DNA of 64,000 nt from Diplonema japonicum (taxonomy: Eukaryota > Euglenozoa > Diplonemea > Diplonemida > Diplonemidae): the NCBI GenBank assembly GCA_964019335.1, contig OZ025672.1:1-64000 (forward strand), read 5' to 3'. The translations under genes and the position numbers were made by a program. The notes beneath the pieces were generated by a model. That model was not told the origin of the DNA and did not search any database. It worked only from the letters and a program-made list of their open reading frames with translations. Position 1 is the first letter of the stretch. Each line of letters begins with the position of its first letter. Positions 21,349 through 30,518 of this stretch are shown piece by piece.

Positions 21349-22224
21349 TTACTGGCCATACTGTGGGGCGGGGGGCTGAGGTGGGGCAGGGATAGAAGGC
21401 TGCTGAGGAGGCATGTAAAGCACACCAGGGATAGGGGGCGGGGACGCGTAATAAGTCTGCGGTGCGACGAGCTGAGGAGCTGCGATGACCTTGCTGTAAA
21501 CAAGGTACGAGGAGGCGATGGTGAGAGCTATGGCAAGGAGCGCCACAGAAGACATGGAGAAGGCACCGTCAGGCTTGCAACACGATGCGTACTGTATGCT
21601 CACTATGCTGCGCTCCCTTCTGTCGGGGCTGTCCAAGCGACCCAACAGCTCACGCGAGTTGCTGTACTCCACGTAACCCTCTTTGCTAAGCCGCTCCTTC
21701 AAAACAGGCAGCATGGCAGGGTCGTAGAGAAGCCCCGTGTGTGCATAAGGTTCGTCCTTCAATAAAGCCACGCAAGCCTCCCCTGCTTCCTCCGCCAGCC
21801 CACGAAGTCGCTTGCGGCCCGACACGATGCGCCATGGGCTCAGCTTGTAATCATGCAAGATATGTATTTTCGTGTCCGGGAACTCTACCATGAAGTTCGG
21901 TATGGCATGCGGCACTGCTGGTGTCATCGTCTTTTGTTGTGTGTTCCCCATGGACTCCCCTACCAGTATTCCGTCGTATTTTGATATTTTGCTTCGTACT
22001 GCGTCCCAGTAGTGTGGGGTGCCGAGGTAAGGCAAGCCCACAAGGCTAACAATCTTACCCTCGTCGCTCATGAGGATCCGTTCCACGAAGTACAGCTCGT
22101 GTCCTTCCCTCTCTGCGAATTCGCTGTTTTTGAATGCGGGCCCCAGGCCTTGCGCGCTCCCTACACTCTCGCTGCATGATCTTCTTCCCAAAGATCTGCT
22201 GCAGACCAAGAACACTCGCCTCAT
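21349..22224 (-). CDS. TraB/PrgY-like protein with C-terminal membrane segment
   Basis: A 291-residue protein. The N-terminus MRRVFLVCSRSLGRR is basic and hydrophobic like a mitochondrial presequence. The segment IVSLVGLPYLGTPHYWDAV with ISKYDGILVGESMG matches the TraB/PrgY-type pattern (LVG..H.G...Y......YD.VL.E), although the usual conserved His is replaced in LPYLG and the Glu is kept in GES. One hydrophobic helix lies near residue 230 (SVALLAIALTIASSYLV), followed by a Pro/Gln/Tyr-rich tail of about 45 residues. It is therefore probably membrane-anchored, perhaps in mitochondria. TraB-family activity is unsettled. Start: ATG at 22224, 11 bases after AAGAGCAG. Confidence 0.65.
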   Translation of the reverse strand: MRRVFLVCSRSLGRRSCSESVGSAQGLGPAFKNSEFAEREGHELYFVERILMSDEGKIVSLVGLPYLGTPHYWDAVRSKISKYDGILVGESMGNTQQKTMTPAVPHAIPNFMVEFPDTKIHILHDYKLSPWRIVSGRKRLRGLAEEAGEACVALLKDEPYAHTGLLYDPAMLPVLKERLSKEGYVEYSNSRELLGRLDSPDRRERSIVSIQYASCCKPDGAFSMSSVALLAIALTIASSYLVYSKVIAAPQLVAPQTYYASPPPIPGVLYMPPQQPSIPAPPQPPAPQYGQ

Positions 22225-22943
22225 CTTCTTTTATTCTGCTCTTTTTCCTGTTATTTATTAAAGCCACAGCACGATGTTTGCACACCTTCTTTTTTTTAGC
22301 GATAAAAAGAATATCCCAAGAGAAAATAGGAAACGAAATATATAAAAAGAGAGTGGGGGGGGGACGAGAGGGACCGGGTAGCACGACTGAGGCCCTACTG
22401 AAAACCCCCTCATGAAGGGAAAAGGGTCCCTTTTGACTTATGTTGGTTTCTTGTTTGTTTGGTTTGCCCCCCCCCCCCCCCCCCCCCTTTATTTTCCCCC
22501 TTTGTTCTTTCTTTCTCCTTTTTTTTTCAAGAATGAAGAAGGCAGCGAGGAAGAAGAAAGAAGGTTGAGAAAGCCCTTTCCGCAAAAAATAAGAAATGTG
22601 TGCGGTGGATTCTGCCTTCTCTTTGCTTTTTCAACACATCCTCAAGCCTGCCGGTGGGGGGAGGGAGGGGGCGTGAACCGGAACAAAAGTAGGGGAAGTG
22701 GAGAATAGGGGAAACGAAAACTAGACATGTAAAGGCTCGCGTTTCGCATCCACTACAGTTGGGTGCTCCTTGATCTGCTCTGCGGGAGAAATAAATAAGT
22801 GCGTCGTCCTAAGCTCGCTGCCTGCCTTTCAAGGCGGACAGGTCTATGGCTAGTTTTGAAAAAGAAGAAAAAAACAACAACAACAACTACAACAACACAC
22901 CTAAACCTTTTTAGAATACAAACTGGAATAAAAAAAAAAAGAC

Positions 22944-22979
22944 ATTTAAGGGTACCTGCGGTATGTGGCAGGACGCCTG
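22944..22979. repeat. dispersed repeat A, copy 2
   Basis: A near copy of 4276-4312 (GGTACCTGCGG, GGCAGGACGCCTG), followed at once by about 28 A. Confidence 0.8.
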
Positions 22980-23138
22980 AAAAAAAAAAAAAAAAAAAAA
23001 AAAAAAAGCACCAAAGCACACAAATCTTTCAGCGAACAACAACCGGTAGCTGCTCTTATCGCTCTTCTTTTTTTTTAAACTCCTTATTACCGCTTTCCCC
23101 CTACTTTTTTGCACTCGGCCAAAAAAAAAAAAAAAAAA

Positions 23139-23686
23139 CTATTCTGTTAACTGAATCGTCCAATACTACCTATAGGCGCTCTTGCAACGACCACCACAGC
23201 CATCGCCAACGTGCCAAAAAATGGGCTAAACTCGCACACTGGTGTGAGCTTCAAGGGAGCTAAACGTTTCAGACATGGCGTGCCACACCCATAGGCCTCA
23301 CGACCGGGGAGGGGGACATTTATCTTTCGCCCGTAAGCTAGAGTGCGCATGCATCCCCAGCTCGCTTTGGGAGGTGTTGCCAACACCTGGGTCGCTTCGC
23401 GGTCCGACCTGCTGCCCAATTCAAAGCGCGGTTGCGGTGAATCCAAGCCCCCTAAGCATCGACACGATTAACAAAGGGGTTTGTTACGCCGGGATATCTT
23501 GTTCACCAATGCTCCATACGCCCCCTGTTGCCAGTTCGCCGGATGAGCATACTGCAGGGTCTTCCACTCATCCGTTGCCCGGTGGGTACCACGAGGAGGT
23601 CAGCAACAATTCTATACTTTTGGCCACGTAGGGCCTGTTCTACATTTAGTATAGTCCCACCTTGAAAAAAAAAAAAAAAAAAAAAA
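23139..23686 (+). mobile_element. retroposon-like block ending in poly(A)
   Basis: About 525 bases of GC-richer, complex sequence sit between A runs and end with GTAGTATAG-type sequence, CCCACCTTG and 22 A (23665-23686). The composition shift and 3' A tail fit a SINE or 5'-truncated LINE on the plus strand. No reverse-transcriptase motif is seen in any frame, and a Pol III A/B box could not be assigned with confidence. The left boundary is approximate. Confidence 0.4.
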
Positions 23687-24234
23687 CCCAGAAATTATTC
23701 CACTCTTAAAAATTACTTCACGCACTCAGGGGGTTACTGTTCGGCCTGTTGGGGATCGCCAACTGAGGTGAGCTTATCTAAGCAAGGGTGAAGTAATCTC
23801 AGAGCGCCGTTACTCTTACCATCCTCTCTCTCGATGGTAATGTGCAGAAAGTTATTTCCTTTGTTTGACATTAAAAAATGGCCGACCTTTTTTAATTTTA
23901 TTCTTTTTTTTTTTCTTCTTTTTTAGTAGAATTGCTTGTACAGCTTGCCCTCGACTTCCCCTCAGAAAAAAAAAAAGAAATAGAAAATCGAGAATATTCT
24001 GTGAGTCAATCGACGAAGTTAGGTGCAAAAAGAAAAAAAAACCCCCCTAAAAACCCCTCAGAAAAATAAAAAAAAAAAAAAAAAAAAACGTTTCTTTTAA
24101 AAAAAAGAAGAGAAGAGCAATAAACCGTGTGTTGATACAAAATTCACTGCCAGTCGCATATCCAGTTTGTTTTTGAATCCTGATTTTGAAAAAGCCTTTG
24201 ATCAGGTCGTCTCTGCATCTCAGGGCTAAACATA

Positions 24235-24264
24235 AAACTCAAAGTGCAGGACAAACCCCCTCAT
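24235..24264. repeat. dispersed repeat D, copy 2
   Basis: Identical to 8565-8594 over 30 nt and followed by an A run. Confidence 0.85.
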
Positions 24265-24363
24265 AAAAAAAAAATACACGTTTTTTCACACTCGTCGTCT
24301 CATTGAAAACAGAACAGAAAGAGCGGCGGACTCTTTTACTTAAGAAAAGCTCTGACTTTTTTC

Positions 24364-24399
<36 letters not shown>

Positions 24400-24734
24400 T
24401 CATTCACACAAAACACATTTCACACACACCCCCTCCTTTTCTTTTCTTTCCCTGAAAACACTTCATCATGCAGCGCCAGTTTGTTGGGGAATACAGCATA
24501 AGACGAAATCTGCTCGAAAAGATAAAAAGAAAAGAAAGAACGAAGAGTTATATCTACGGCCCCTTTCAAAAGATTACAATTCAACATTAGAGGGCAAAAA
24601 AAAAAAAAAAAAAAAAAAAACGAAAAGCCTCCTCTTTTTTTTCTTTGTTTCTTGCTTTCTTTCTTTCTTTCTTTTTCTTTGGTACAAGTGTGTATGAAAT
24701 CTATCTTCCATATCCTTTCCCCCGTGTTGCTGCT

Positions 24735-26927
24735 CTAAAGGCCAGATAGTACATCTTCTCGCCTCTTGAGCAACCTGTAGAGCTTTTCCACAATGGGGGG
24801 ATGCCTTGTGGTGCGGGACCGCCTTTTCGAGTACTTCTTGAAGCTAGCCTCAAGGGCAGCAAGGCTCGACGTGCACCAGTTATTGTATTCCGCTGCAGGA
24901 AGGCGTTCAAGGTGCCGTCTGAACACCACCTCATCAGACATCCAACTCTGCGACGCCTTCGTTTTCGGGAGCTGCAAACCAGCCTCCGTCAGTACAGCAG
25001 GGATGGTTCCGCAATTCTTACGCAACAGCAAATAAGGCGCATAAAGCGTTTGCAAGTCGTTCAAATACAAACTGAGAGGAAGGTGGAGTGACGCCTGCAC
25101 CCATCTCCGGTCGTGACACTGGCACTGCGGGGTCGACCCACAGTGCGTTCTTACAAAATCATGCCGCAGCAAGGACTGGTTGTCATGCCACCCACATGAC
25201 AGTGTGGCCACTGTACGTTCTTCAGGCAGATATCTGCAACACCCTCCTATAAAGTCCTGAAGACTCTCGCTAAGTACTCCTGGAATCCTGAAATCCCCTA
25301 CACACTCTGCACCTTCGGAAAACGCGTCCAACGGCTTGCACCAAGGCCCCTCTCGATGCCCCGTCGCCAGCCTCAGGATCGTCACCCCAAAGGCCCACAC
25401 ATCAATGGACGTGCTGAACTCCTTCTGGTTCACCACCTGCCGCTCGTCCCCTAATGCCAGACTCGACAAATCGCACAAACTGAAAAAGTTCTCGTCTCCC
25501 AAAATATCACTCGTGTTGTCTGTGAGCTCTGGTGCCTGGAAGTCAGGTGTCGTGATGCCCGATGGCGACACGGCCCTCATCTTCTCGCCCCGCTCTCTGA
25601 AATTCGCCGTCTTGGACGTTCCAAAATCCCCTATCTTGACCTGCCCTTGTTTGTTCACAAGTATGTTCGAAGGCTTTATGTCTTTGTGCACGATGTTCTG
25701 CCTGCGCAGTGCGGACAGCCCGCACCCCACCTGCTGCGCGATGGCGGCAATGACCCCCTCGGGCAGGATGCCCTTCTGCGACTCGTACTCGTCGCCCATC
25801 TCGGTGCGCAGCCAACAGAACTCCGCAATCAGCTTCACAACTGACGGTGCGTCTCGCATGGTAAGGGGAAGCTCTCTGAGTGCAAGGCTGCGTGGACAAC
25901 CGCAGGACAAGCTACACCAAACCCCAGCATAGTAAGGGATGGACGTAGAGGTGGGTGTGGTTGTGCATGTCACGGCGAGGAGGGCAAGGACCGCGACGAC
26001 GGGGGAAGGGAGATCAGACTCTGGAAAGGTGTTACAGAAGGAGGTAGGCACGAACAGAGGAGAGGCTAGCTTGCTTGTTTCCCAGGGCTTCAAAGTCAAG
26101 CCGTGTTTCACAGCGAGCTTGCCGTGTGTCTGCTGATCGATGACCGCAGCCATCATCCTCAGGGACTCGAGCGTCCAGTCCATGTACTCCATCACGAACT
26201 CGACAGCCGCTGTTGGTGCTGCTTTCGTCGTTGGTTGGTTGTCGCCGCCCACAAATCGTGCTCCATAGAAAGGCACGAAGTGCGGTCCTGACAACCAGAT
26301 CCGCCTAAGCTCGCCAACGATCGCCGACACCACACTATTCTGTTCTCCTTCTGACTGTGCATCCACGCCCTCCAGCGCGGCGCACAAAGAGGGGTCGAAC
26401 CCACTCCTGCGGAACGGGATCTGCTTCACAGCGTACGGTGTGCCTTTCAGCGTGCGGAACATGAAAACAAGGCCTTGGCCACCAGACCCGACCTGTATCC
26501 TCCTGTGGTCCCCCGGTGGAGGGCAGCATTCCATGATGCACATCAGGCATCCTTTGCTCCTGCAAGGAAACTTGTGAGCCACCGCTGGGATTGCATCCTT
26601 CCTCAAACCGAAGGGGTTTAGTTTGCCTCCCAGAAGAACTACACACAAAGCACCCGCCACAGTTGCGTACTTCGACAGCCCTTTCTGGTGAAGATTTCGC
26701 TGCCTGTTCCTCAGTGCTTCTCCTCTAGGAGGTGGCGCGACGCCACCTGGTGCTGTGAGCAACCTTGCGTTCCTGATGAAAAACAAGTGCTCGCTTGTCA
26801 CGACAGCAAATACAGGCGGTTGCCCTTCATTTCTAATCTTCAACGACGCGCTGGAGCCGCCTACTTTGAGTTCGTCACCGCCTAAACTTAAAATCCTGTT
26901 CCGCGTTATGGCATCGCATAACACCAT
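24735..26927 (-). CDS. protein kinase with N-terminal extension and large insert
   Basis: A serine/threonine-type kinase of 730 residues. The Gly loop GSGGQG is near residue 145, AVKQI carries the VAIK lysine, catalytic loop VHKDIKPSN is near 410, DFG is near 431 and APE (QAPEL) near 463. The Arg of HRD is Lys, making it a non-RD-like kinase. Between the hinge region (MEYMDWTLESL) and the catalytic loop lies an insert of about 100 residues with a hydrophobic run (SPVVAVLALLAVT), read straight through without a recognisable intron. A second hydrophobic stretch (ATVAGALCVVLLGG) near residue 90 precedes the kinase domain, so membrane association is possible. The C-terminal 150 residues match nothing recognised. 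The ATG lies six bases after CAACACATAG. Group unclear, STE/MEK-like by eye. Confidence 0.85.
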   Translation of the reverse strand: MVLCDAITRNRILSLGGDELKVGGSSASLKIRNEGQPPVFAVVTSEHLFFIRNARLLTAPGGVAPPPRGEALRNRQRNLHQKGLSKYATVAGALCVVLLGGKLNPFGLRKDAIPAVAHKFPCRSKGCLMCIMECCPPPGDHRRIQVGSGGQGLVFMFRTLKGTPYAVKQIPFRRSGFDPSLCAALEGVDAQSEGEQNSVVSAIVGELRRIWLSGPHFVPFYGARFVGGDNQPTTKAAPTAAVEFVMEYMDWTLESLRMMAAVIDQQTHGKLAVKHGLTLKPWETSKLASPLFVPTSFCNTFPESDLPSPVVAVLALLAVTCTTTPTSTSIPYYAGVWCSLSCGCPRSLALRELPLTMRDAPSVVKLIAEFCWLRTEMGDEYESQKGILPEGVIAAIAQQVGCGLSALRRQNIVHKDIKPSNILVNKQGQVKIGDFGTSKTANFRERGEKMRAVSPSGITTPDFQAPELTDNTSDILGDENFFSLCDLSSLALGDERQVVNQKEFSTSIDVWAFGVTILRLATGHREGPWCKPLDAFSEGAECVGDFRIPGVLSESLQDFIGGCCRYLPEERTVATLSCGWHDNQSLLRHDFVRTHCGSTPQCQCHDRRWVQASLHLPLSLYLNDLQTLYAPYLLLRKNCGTIPAVLTEAGLQLPKTKASQSWMSDEVVFRRHLERLPAAEYNNWCTSSLAALEASFKKYSKRRSRTTRHPPIVEKLYRLLKRREDVLSGL

Positions 26928-26986
26928 TTGCTCCTATGTGTTGGCGTGGGAAAGAGAACAGAAAAAAAGAGAAGGGAATAGACTAT

Positions 26987-27886
26987 CTAATGCCAGGCAG
27001 GCCGACTCGCATTTTGCATTTCTATTGCATTCCTGCGTGCCCGTGTCGAGCTCCCTGTTGGGGGCGCGGGGAACATGGATGATATCCGTGCTGGTGGTAA
27101 GTAGTTCTCGGCCTGTCGTGCTGTGTGCACGAACGGAGGCTGTGAGATGCAGTTACCAACAACACGTTTGGGAAGCTTTAGGGGAGCGACAGAGTGGTGG
27201 AGAAGAGGTGCCACGTTGTCTTTTAGATGAGAAGCCATTTTGTGCAGCTCCGAAGTATGGTTCGAAGCGTGGTCATTTGCCAGCTGCAGCGGCTCATGGT
27301 AAGTGTTCCGTGACCCTGGAGGGGCGTGGGGGAACAGTGGTGGCGATCCTGCAATGTGGTCCTGCATAGCTGGGATGTCCTGCATCCTCTCCCTGTTGTC
27401 CCTCTCCTTCTGCAGCCTATCTATTTTTGAATACACTGAAACAGTAGCCTCTCTGCGCTTCTTGTGTATCCTTCCGTGTTCAGGTTCCTCCCCTGAAGGC
27501 TTCCACCAGTCCTTCACTAGCTTCTTACCTGCAGTCTTGTCCTCATGTATGACACTCTCTACCATTTTCTTCCCACGTGGCTCATGTGGTGTTGCAATAA
27601 CCCCCTCAGTAGGAAAGTGTATTTTCCCCAAGTGCTTCCAGTCGACGTCGCTCTTCGTGTAGTTCCTATGCGACCACTGTGTCCTGTGTACCCCTTTTGG
27701 CATTTGTGCCTTGTCCGTCTGTGGGACGCCATGACAGAGCTCATGCAACAAAGCGCCTTCTTTTTTGATATCAGCTTTTTGCAACGTGTCAACCGCCTTC
27801 CGCCCCATCCGCCCGATTGGAAAATCGGGCACGTTGCCAGCAATGTGTCCCACTGTGCAAGGCGGGCGTGGGTCTGCTGTTACCAT
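26987..27886 (-). CDS. basic His/Pro-rich protein, family unknown
   Basis: A 299-residue protein without membrane segment or known domain. It is rich in His, Lys, Arg and Pro, with one short charged helix (YSKIDRLQKERDNRERM) near the middle. The N-terminal half has short motifs such as DFPIGRMGRK and WSHRNYTKSD. The style (basic, extended, with conserved-looking aromatic and proline motifs) resembles ciliary microtubule-associated proteins, but this is impression only. Start: ATG at 27886, 12 bases after AAACAG; the open frame continues four codons to a TTG. It lies 82 bases from the PH-domain gene and 59 bases from the kinase gene, consistent with one polycistronic unit. Confidence 0.75.
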   Translation of the reverse strand: MVTADPRPPCTVGHIAGNVPDFPIGRMGRKAVDTLQKADIKKEGALLHELCHGVPQTDKAQMPKGVHRTQWSHRNYTKSDVDWKHLGKIHFPTEGVIATPHEPRGKKMVESVIHEDKTAGKKLVKDWWKPSGEEPEHGRIHKKRREATVSVYSKIDRLQKERDNRERMQDIPAMQDHIAGSPPLFPHAPPGSRNTYHEPLQLANDHASNHTSELHKMASHLKDNVAPLLHHSVAPLKLPKRVVGNCISQPPFVHTARQAENYLPPARISSMFPAPPTGSSTRARRNAIEMQNASRPAWH

Positions 27887-27968
27887 ATTCGTGTACAACT
27901 GTTTATTGCTATGTCAAATGACAAAAATACACAAATATACAAATACACAAATACACCACAATGCACAT

Positions 27969-28715
27969 CTAGATACAAGGCGTCAGCCCATTGGCAGCCA
28001 AACGCTGTGCCCTCTCCCTGCGATACTTCGATGTCAGCTTCAGCAAGGTGTCCCTCCACATTTGGAAATGCTCTGCGTCGCTTGTAGCGATGCAGATGCT
28101 GCCGTTCAGTGTGGTGATGACGATGACGTGGAACCTAACAGCATGCGTGATGCCAGGCACGTTCTGAAGGATCGTTTCCGTCTCTATCCTGATTGTGTCC
28201 TGCAAGTGGATCCAATCAGAGACAAAGTGGTTGATGTCATTGCTCTTGCTCCAGTACAACTGCCACCTCTTCCTGTCTAACCAGATGAACCTCCTGTGTG
28301 GGTGTTCTTCCTTCCGCCACTTTAGAAACCATTGCCCCTTCATGAGCTCCTTTACGCCGGTTTCCAAGCTGCTTGTAGCTGATACTTCACTCTTTGCTTC
28401 AGGTTTTTCAGTAGGTCTTGCCAACCAGGCATTCACACTGGGGTGATTACCGGGGCCGTGGGAAAATCTGCTGTACATGTTCTGGTCCTTTGCGCCTTTG
28501 CTACCCTGTGGGGCAGGGGCGTACTTGCCACCCTTCCCTTTTCCGTGCTGTCCATCTCTTTCCGAGTAGCCGCTTTGCCCACCTTGACCTCGTTCAGGTG
28601 CCATCCGGTGCTGCCCTGAGCCCCCGCTGAACCCCCGGCTGTCATTGGTCAGTTGTCCGTAGCACGGTGACGACCACACATCGCTGCTCACGTAACTGTC
28701 CTTCACGACACTCAT
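27969..28715 (-). CDS. PH-domain protein
   Basis: A 248-residue protein. The N-terminal half is Gly/Ser/Gln-rich and disordered. Residues about 125-235 form a pleckstrin-homology-like domain: GQWFLKW opens strand 1, RRFIWLD and QLYW follow, and the C-terminal helix contains HFQMWRDTLLKLTSKY with its conserved Trp. Spacing resembles PH domains of the Mcp5/cell-cortex class. A role in binding membrane lipid or a cortical protein is inferred. The ATG at 28715 is preferred because the upstream frame to 28847 translates a GAAA-repeat tract (RKERKKEKGG); an in-frame ATG at about 28763 is also possible. Confidence 0.8.
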   Translation of the reverse strand: MSVVKDSYVSSDVWSSPCYGQLTNDSRGFSGGSGQHRMAPERGQGGQSGYSERDGQHGKGKGGKYAPAPQGSKGAKDQNMYSRFSHGPGNHPSVNAWLARPTEKPEAKSEVSATSSLETGVKELMKGQWFLKWRKEEHPHRRFIWLDRKRWQLYWSKSNDINHFVSDWIHLQDTIRIETETILQNVPGITHAVRFHVIVITTLNGSICIATSDAEHFQMWRDTLLKLTSKYRRERAQRLAANGLTPCI

Positions 28716-28858
28716 GTCACCTTTCGTGGTTGCAGGCGAGACAAGAGCAGGAATAAACAACATTTCATCCAAGGGCTTTATACCCTCCCAAAAACCCCCC
28801 TTTTCTTTCTTTCTTTCTTTTCTATGGTTACTACTGACAGCAACCATCCTTCTTCTTT

Positions 28859-29205
28859 CATACTACCCAGGGTTAACCATCACCGTCGGGTCTTAAATGC
28901 CGACTCGAGCTATTTTTAGATTCTCGTATCACAGTAGGGTTTCGGCGGTCTGCGGGAATAAATAACGGTGTGATCGATCTTTCCCAGATAAAAACCGGGT
29001 CGATCCAAAACTCACGTTTCGGGCAAAACATGCCAAGCAGGGCCTTCTGATTTGATGCCCATTCCGACCTCTAAAACTAAAATAGACTTGTTTATGGCCC
29101 AAATATGATTTTGAGCAACAAAACGCAAACAAGCTCCAGAGAACCTGCTCTCGTGTGCGGCAGTTTTAGTTGCCTTCGTCGTCAATTGAAACCCTGGATA
29201 CTATG
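28859..29205. mobile_element. 347-bp MITE-like element with inverted ends
   Basis: The left end CATACTACCCAGGGTT is matched by the complement of the right end, CATAGTATCCAGGGTT, with 2 mismatches in 16. It contains no coding frame of note. It sits between the PH gene and the stop of the ankyrin gene, inside an otherwise compact cluster. A related single end lies at 8876-8924. Confidence 0.65.
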
Positions 29206-29253
29206 TTCTTTCCTTTCTTCTTTTTTTCCAAACCATTTCTTTCTATCCCCTAG

Positions 29254-30325
29254 TCAGACCTCCATTCGGGATAAGATAGCAGCCAGGTCGGTAAAGCCCT
29301 TCTTGTTTGCAAGGGCCAGGGCAGTTTCATTGTTCTTTGTTTGAAGGTGCACACTAGCATCTTTGGAGAGGAGAAACTCGACTGTGGAGATGTGGTTATT
29401 CCATGTGGCGTTCATGAGGGGTGACCAGCCGTGTTTGTCTTGGGTGTCAATGGGAGCACTGTGAAAGAGCAAGAGGCGTGCTGTGTGCGTGTGGCCGTTT
29501 TCACAGGCGACCAAGAGAGGGGAACTGGTATTCTTCATGTCCGCGCCAACTGAGAGGAGGGCCTCGACGATCTCGTTGTTGCCTTTCTTGGCGGCGAGTG
29601 ACAGGGCGGTGCCATAGTCGCTCTTCACACGCACGTTGGCTCCCTTCTCTATGAGGAGCTTGGCAACATCGACAAACCCACCCATGGATGCAACCATGAG
29701 CGCTGTCCGTCCACTCGCATCGACGGCGTCTATGTTGTTGTCGTACTCCAGCAGTGCCTTCGTCACTTCGTGTTGACCCGCGCGTGCTGCGTACATCAAT
29801 GGTGTCGTCCCTGAGTTGCTTTGTGGTCACAGGTAGATACATACTCCAAGTGTCGCACAAAGTGTGGTCCGCACCAGCTTGCAATAGATACACAACGATT
29901 GGGAGACACCTTGCCACGCAGGCTTCCATGAGCGGTGTGCAGCTGGCCCCGTTGTCCTGCGCATTGATTGGGACACCTGCTTCTAGTAATAGTTGTGTTG
30001 TGTCCAGGTCGCATTGCTTGATCCTCTCGAACAACGACTCGACCGTGCGGGACACCGCACGGTCTTTCAAAAGACACCTTGCGATGATCTGCTTGTCGGC
30101 TTCTACTAGCAGCGTCCCCTCATTCGCGATGCCGATATCACTCAGAGGGAGCTCCTCCTCCTTCAACTCCGTGTCGTCAAGAAACAAATGGCACTTCTTC
30201 ATCTCTATCTTAGCAGTCTTCTCAATTTCATTTTTCAGCCCCCTTACATCCGTGTTTCCTGCCACTTCCAATTCGTACTCGTACCTTCCTACCTTCACAC
30301 GCAGGGTCACAACGTTGTCATTCAT
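29254..30325 (-). CDS. ubiquitin-like domain plus ankyrin repeats (one intron)
   Basis: The exons 29845-30325 and 29254-29810 join in frame to 345 residues. Residues about 5-80 resemble a ubiquitin-like fold (VTLRVKVG...YELEV...VRGLKNEIEK, then LFLDDTELKEEELPLSDIGI). From about residue 90 to the end run seven or so ankyrin repeats, with typical GRTALMVAS, YGTALSLAAKKGN and HGWSPLMNATWN cores. The 34-nt intron restores the repeat consensus TWRTTPLMYAARAGQ at the junction, which is strong support for it. The start ATG follows CATCACATTAG by 8 bases. Likely a protein-protein adaptor, possibly linked to ubiquitin or proteasome pathways; the partner is unknown. The stop is only 48 bases from the 347-bp element. 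Confidence 0.9.
29811..29844 (-). other. intron of ankyrin gene (34 nt)
   Basis: GTATGTATC at the 5' end and GCAACTCAG at the 3' end. It is the shortest intron seen here. The split codon (A|GG) rebuilds an Arg in an ankyrin consensus. Confidence 0.9.
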
Positions 30326-30518
30326 ATGTCCTTCTAATGTGATGAGCAGCTAGGGGTGAGGGGGAAATAAAATATGTCGCCATTGGAGGGAAACCTTGCG
30401 CTTTCCCTCCAGTTCTACACTACCGGTGTTGCAGCGGTGGGCTCGTTTACTGTACCTCCGCACCTGCAATGGGAAACATAAGAATTGTACAAGGAATGGT
30501 TGTCAAAAGGGGAGGGCA

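Larger units (their letters stand above)
22225..24734. other. repeat island
   Basis: About 2.5 kb with no confident gene. It holds 21 C at 22467-22487, repeat A copy 2, a 0.55-kb poly(A)-ended block at about 23139-23686, repeat D copy 2 and several A or T runs over 20. A plus-strand frame at 23275-23631 lies wholly inside the retroposon-like block. Confidence 0.6.

Noticed and set aside
23275-23631. Plus-strand frame of 118 codons in the repeat island
   Set aside because: Lies wholly within the poly(A)-ended retroposon-like block and shows no protein motif.
27246-27262. GGTTCGAAGC, resembling a tRNA B box
   Set aside because: Lies inside a confident coding region and no cloverleaf can be drawn around it.
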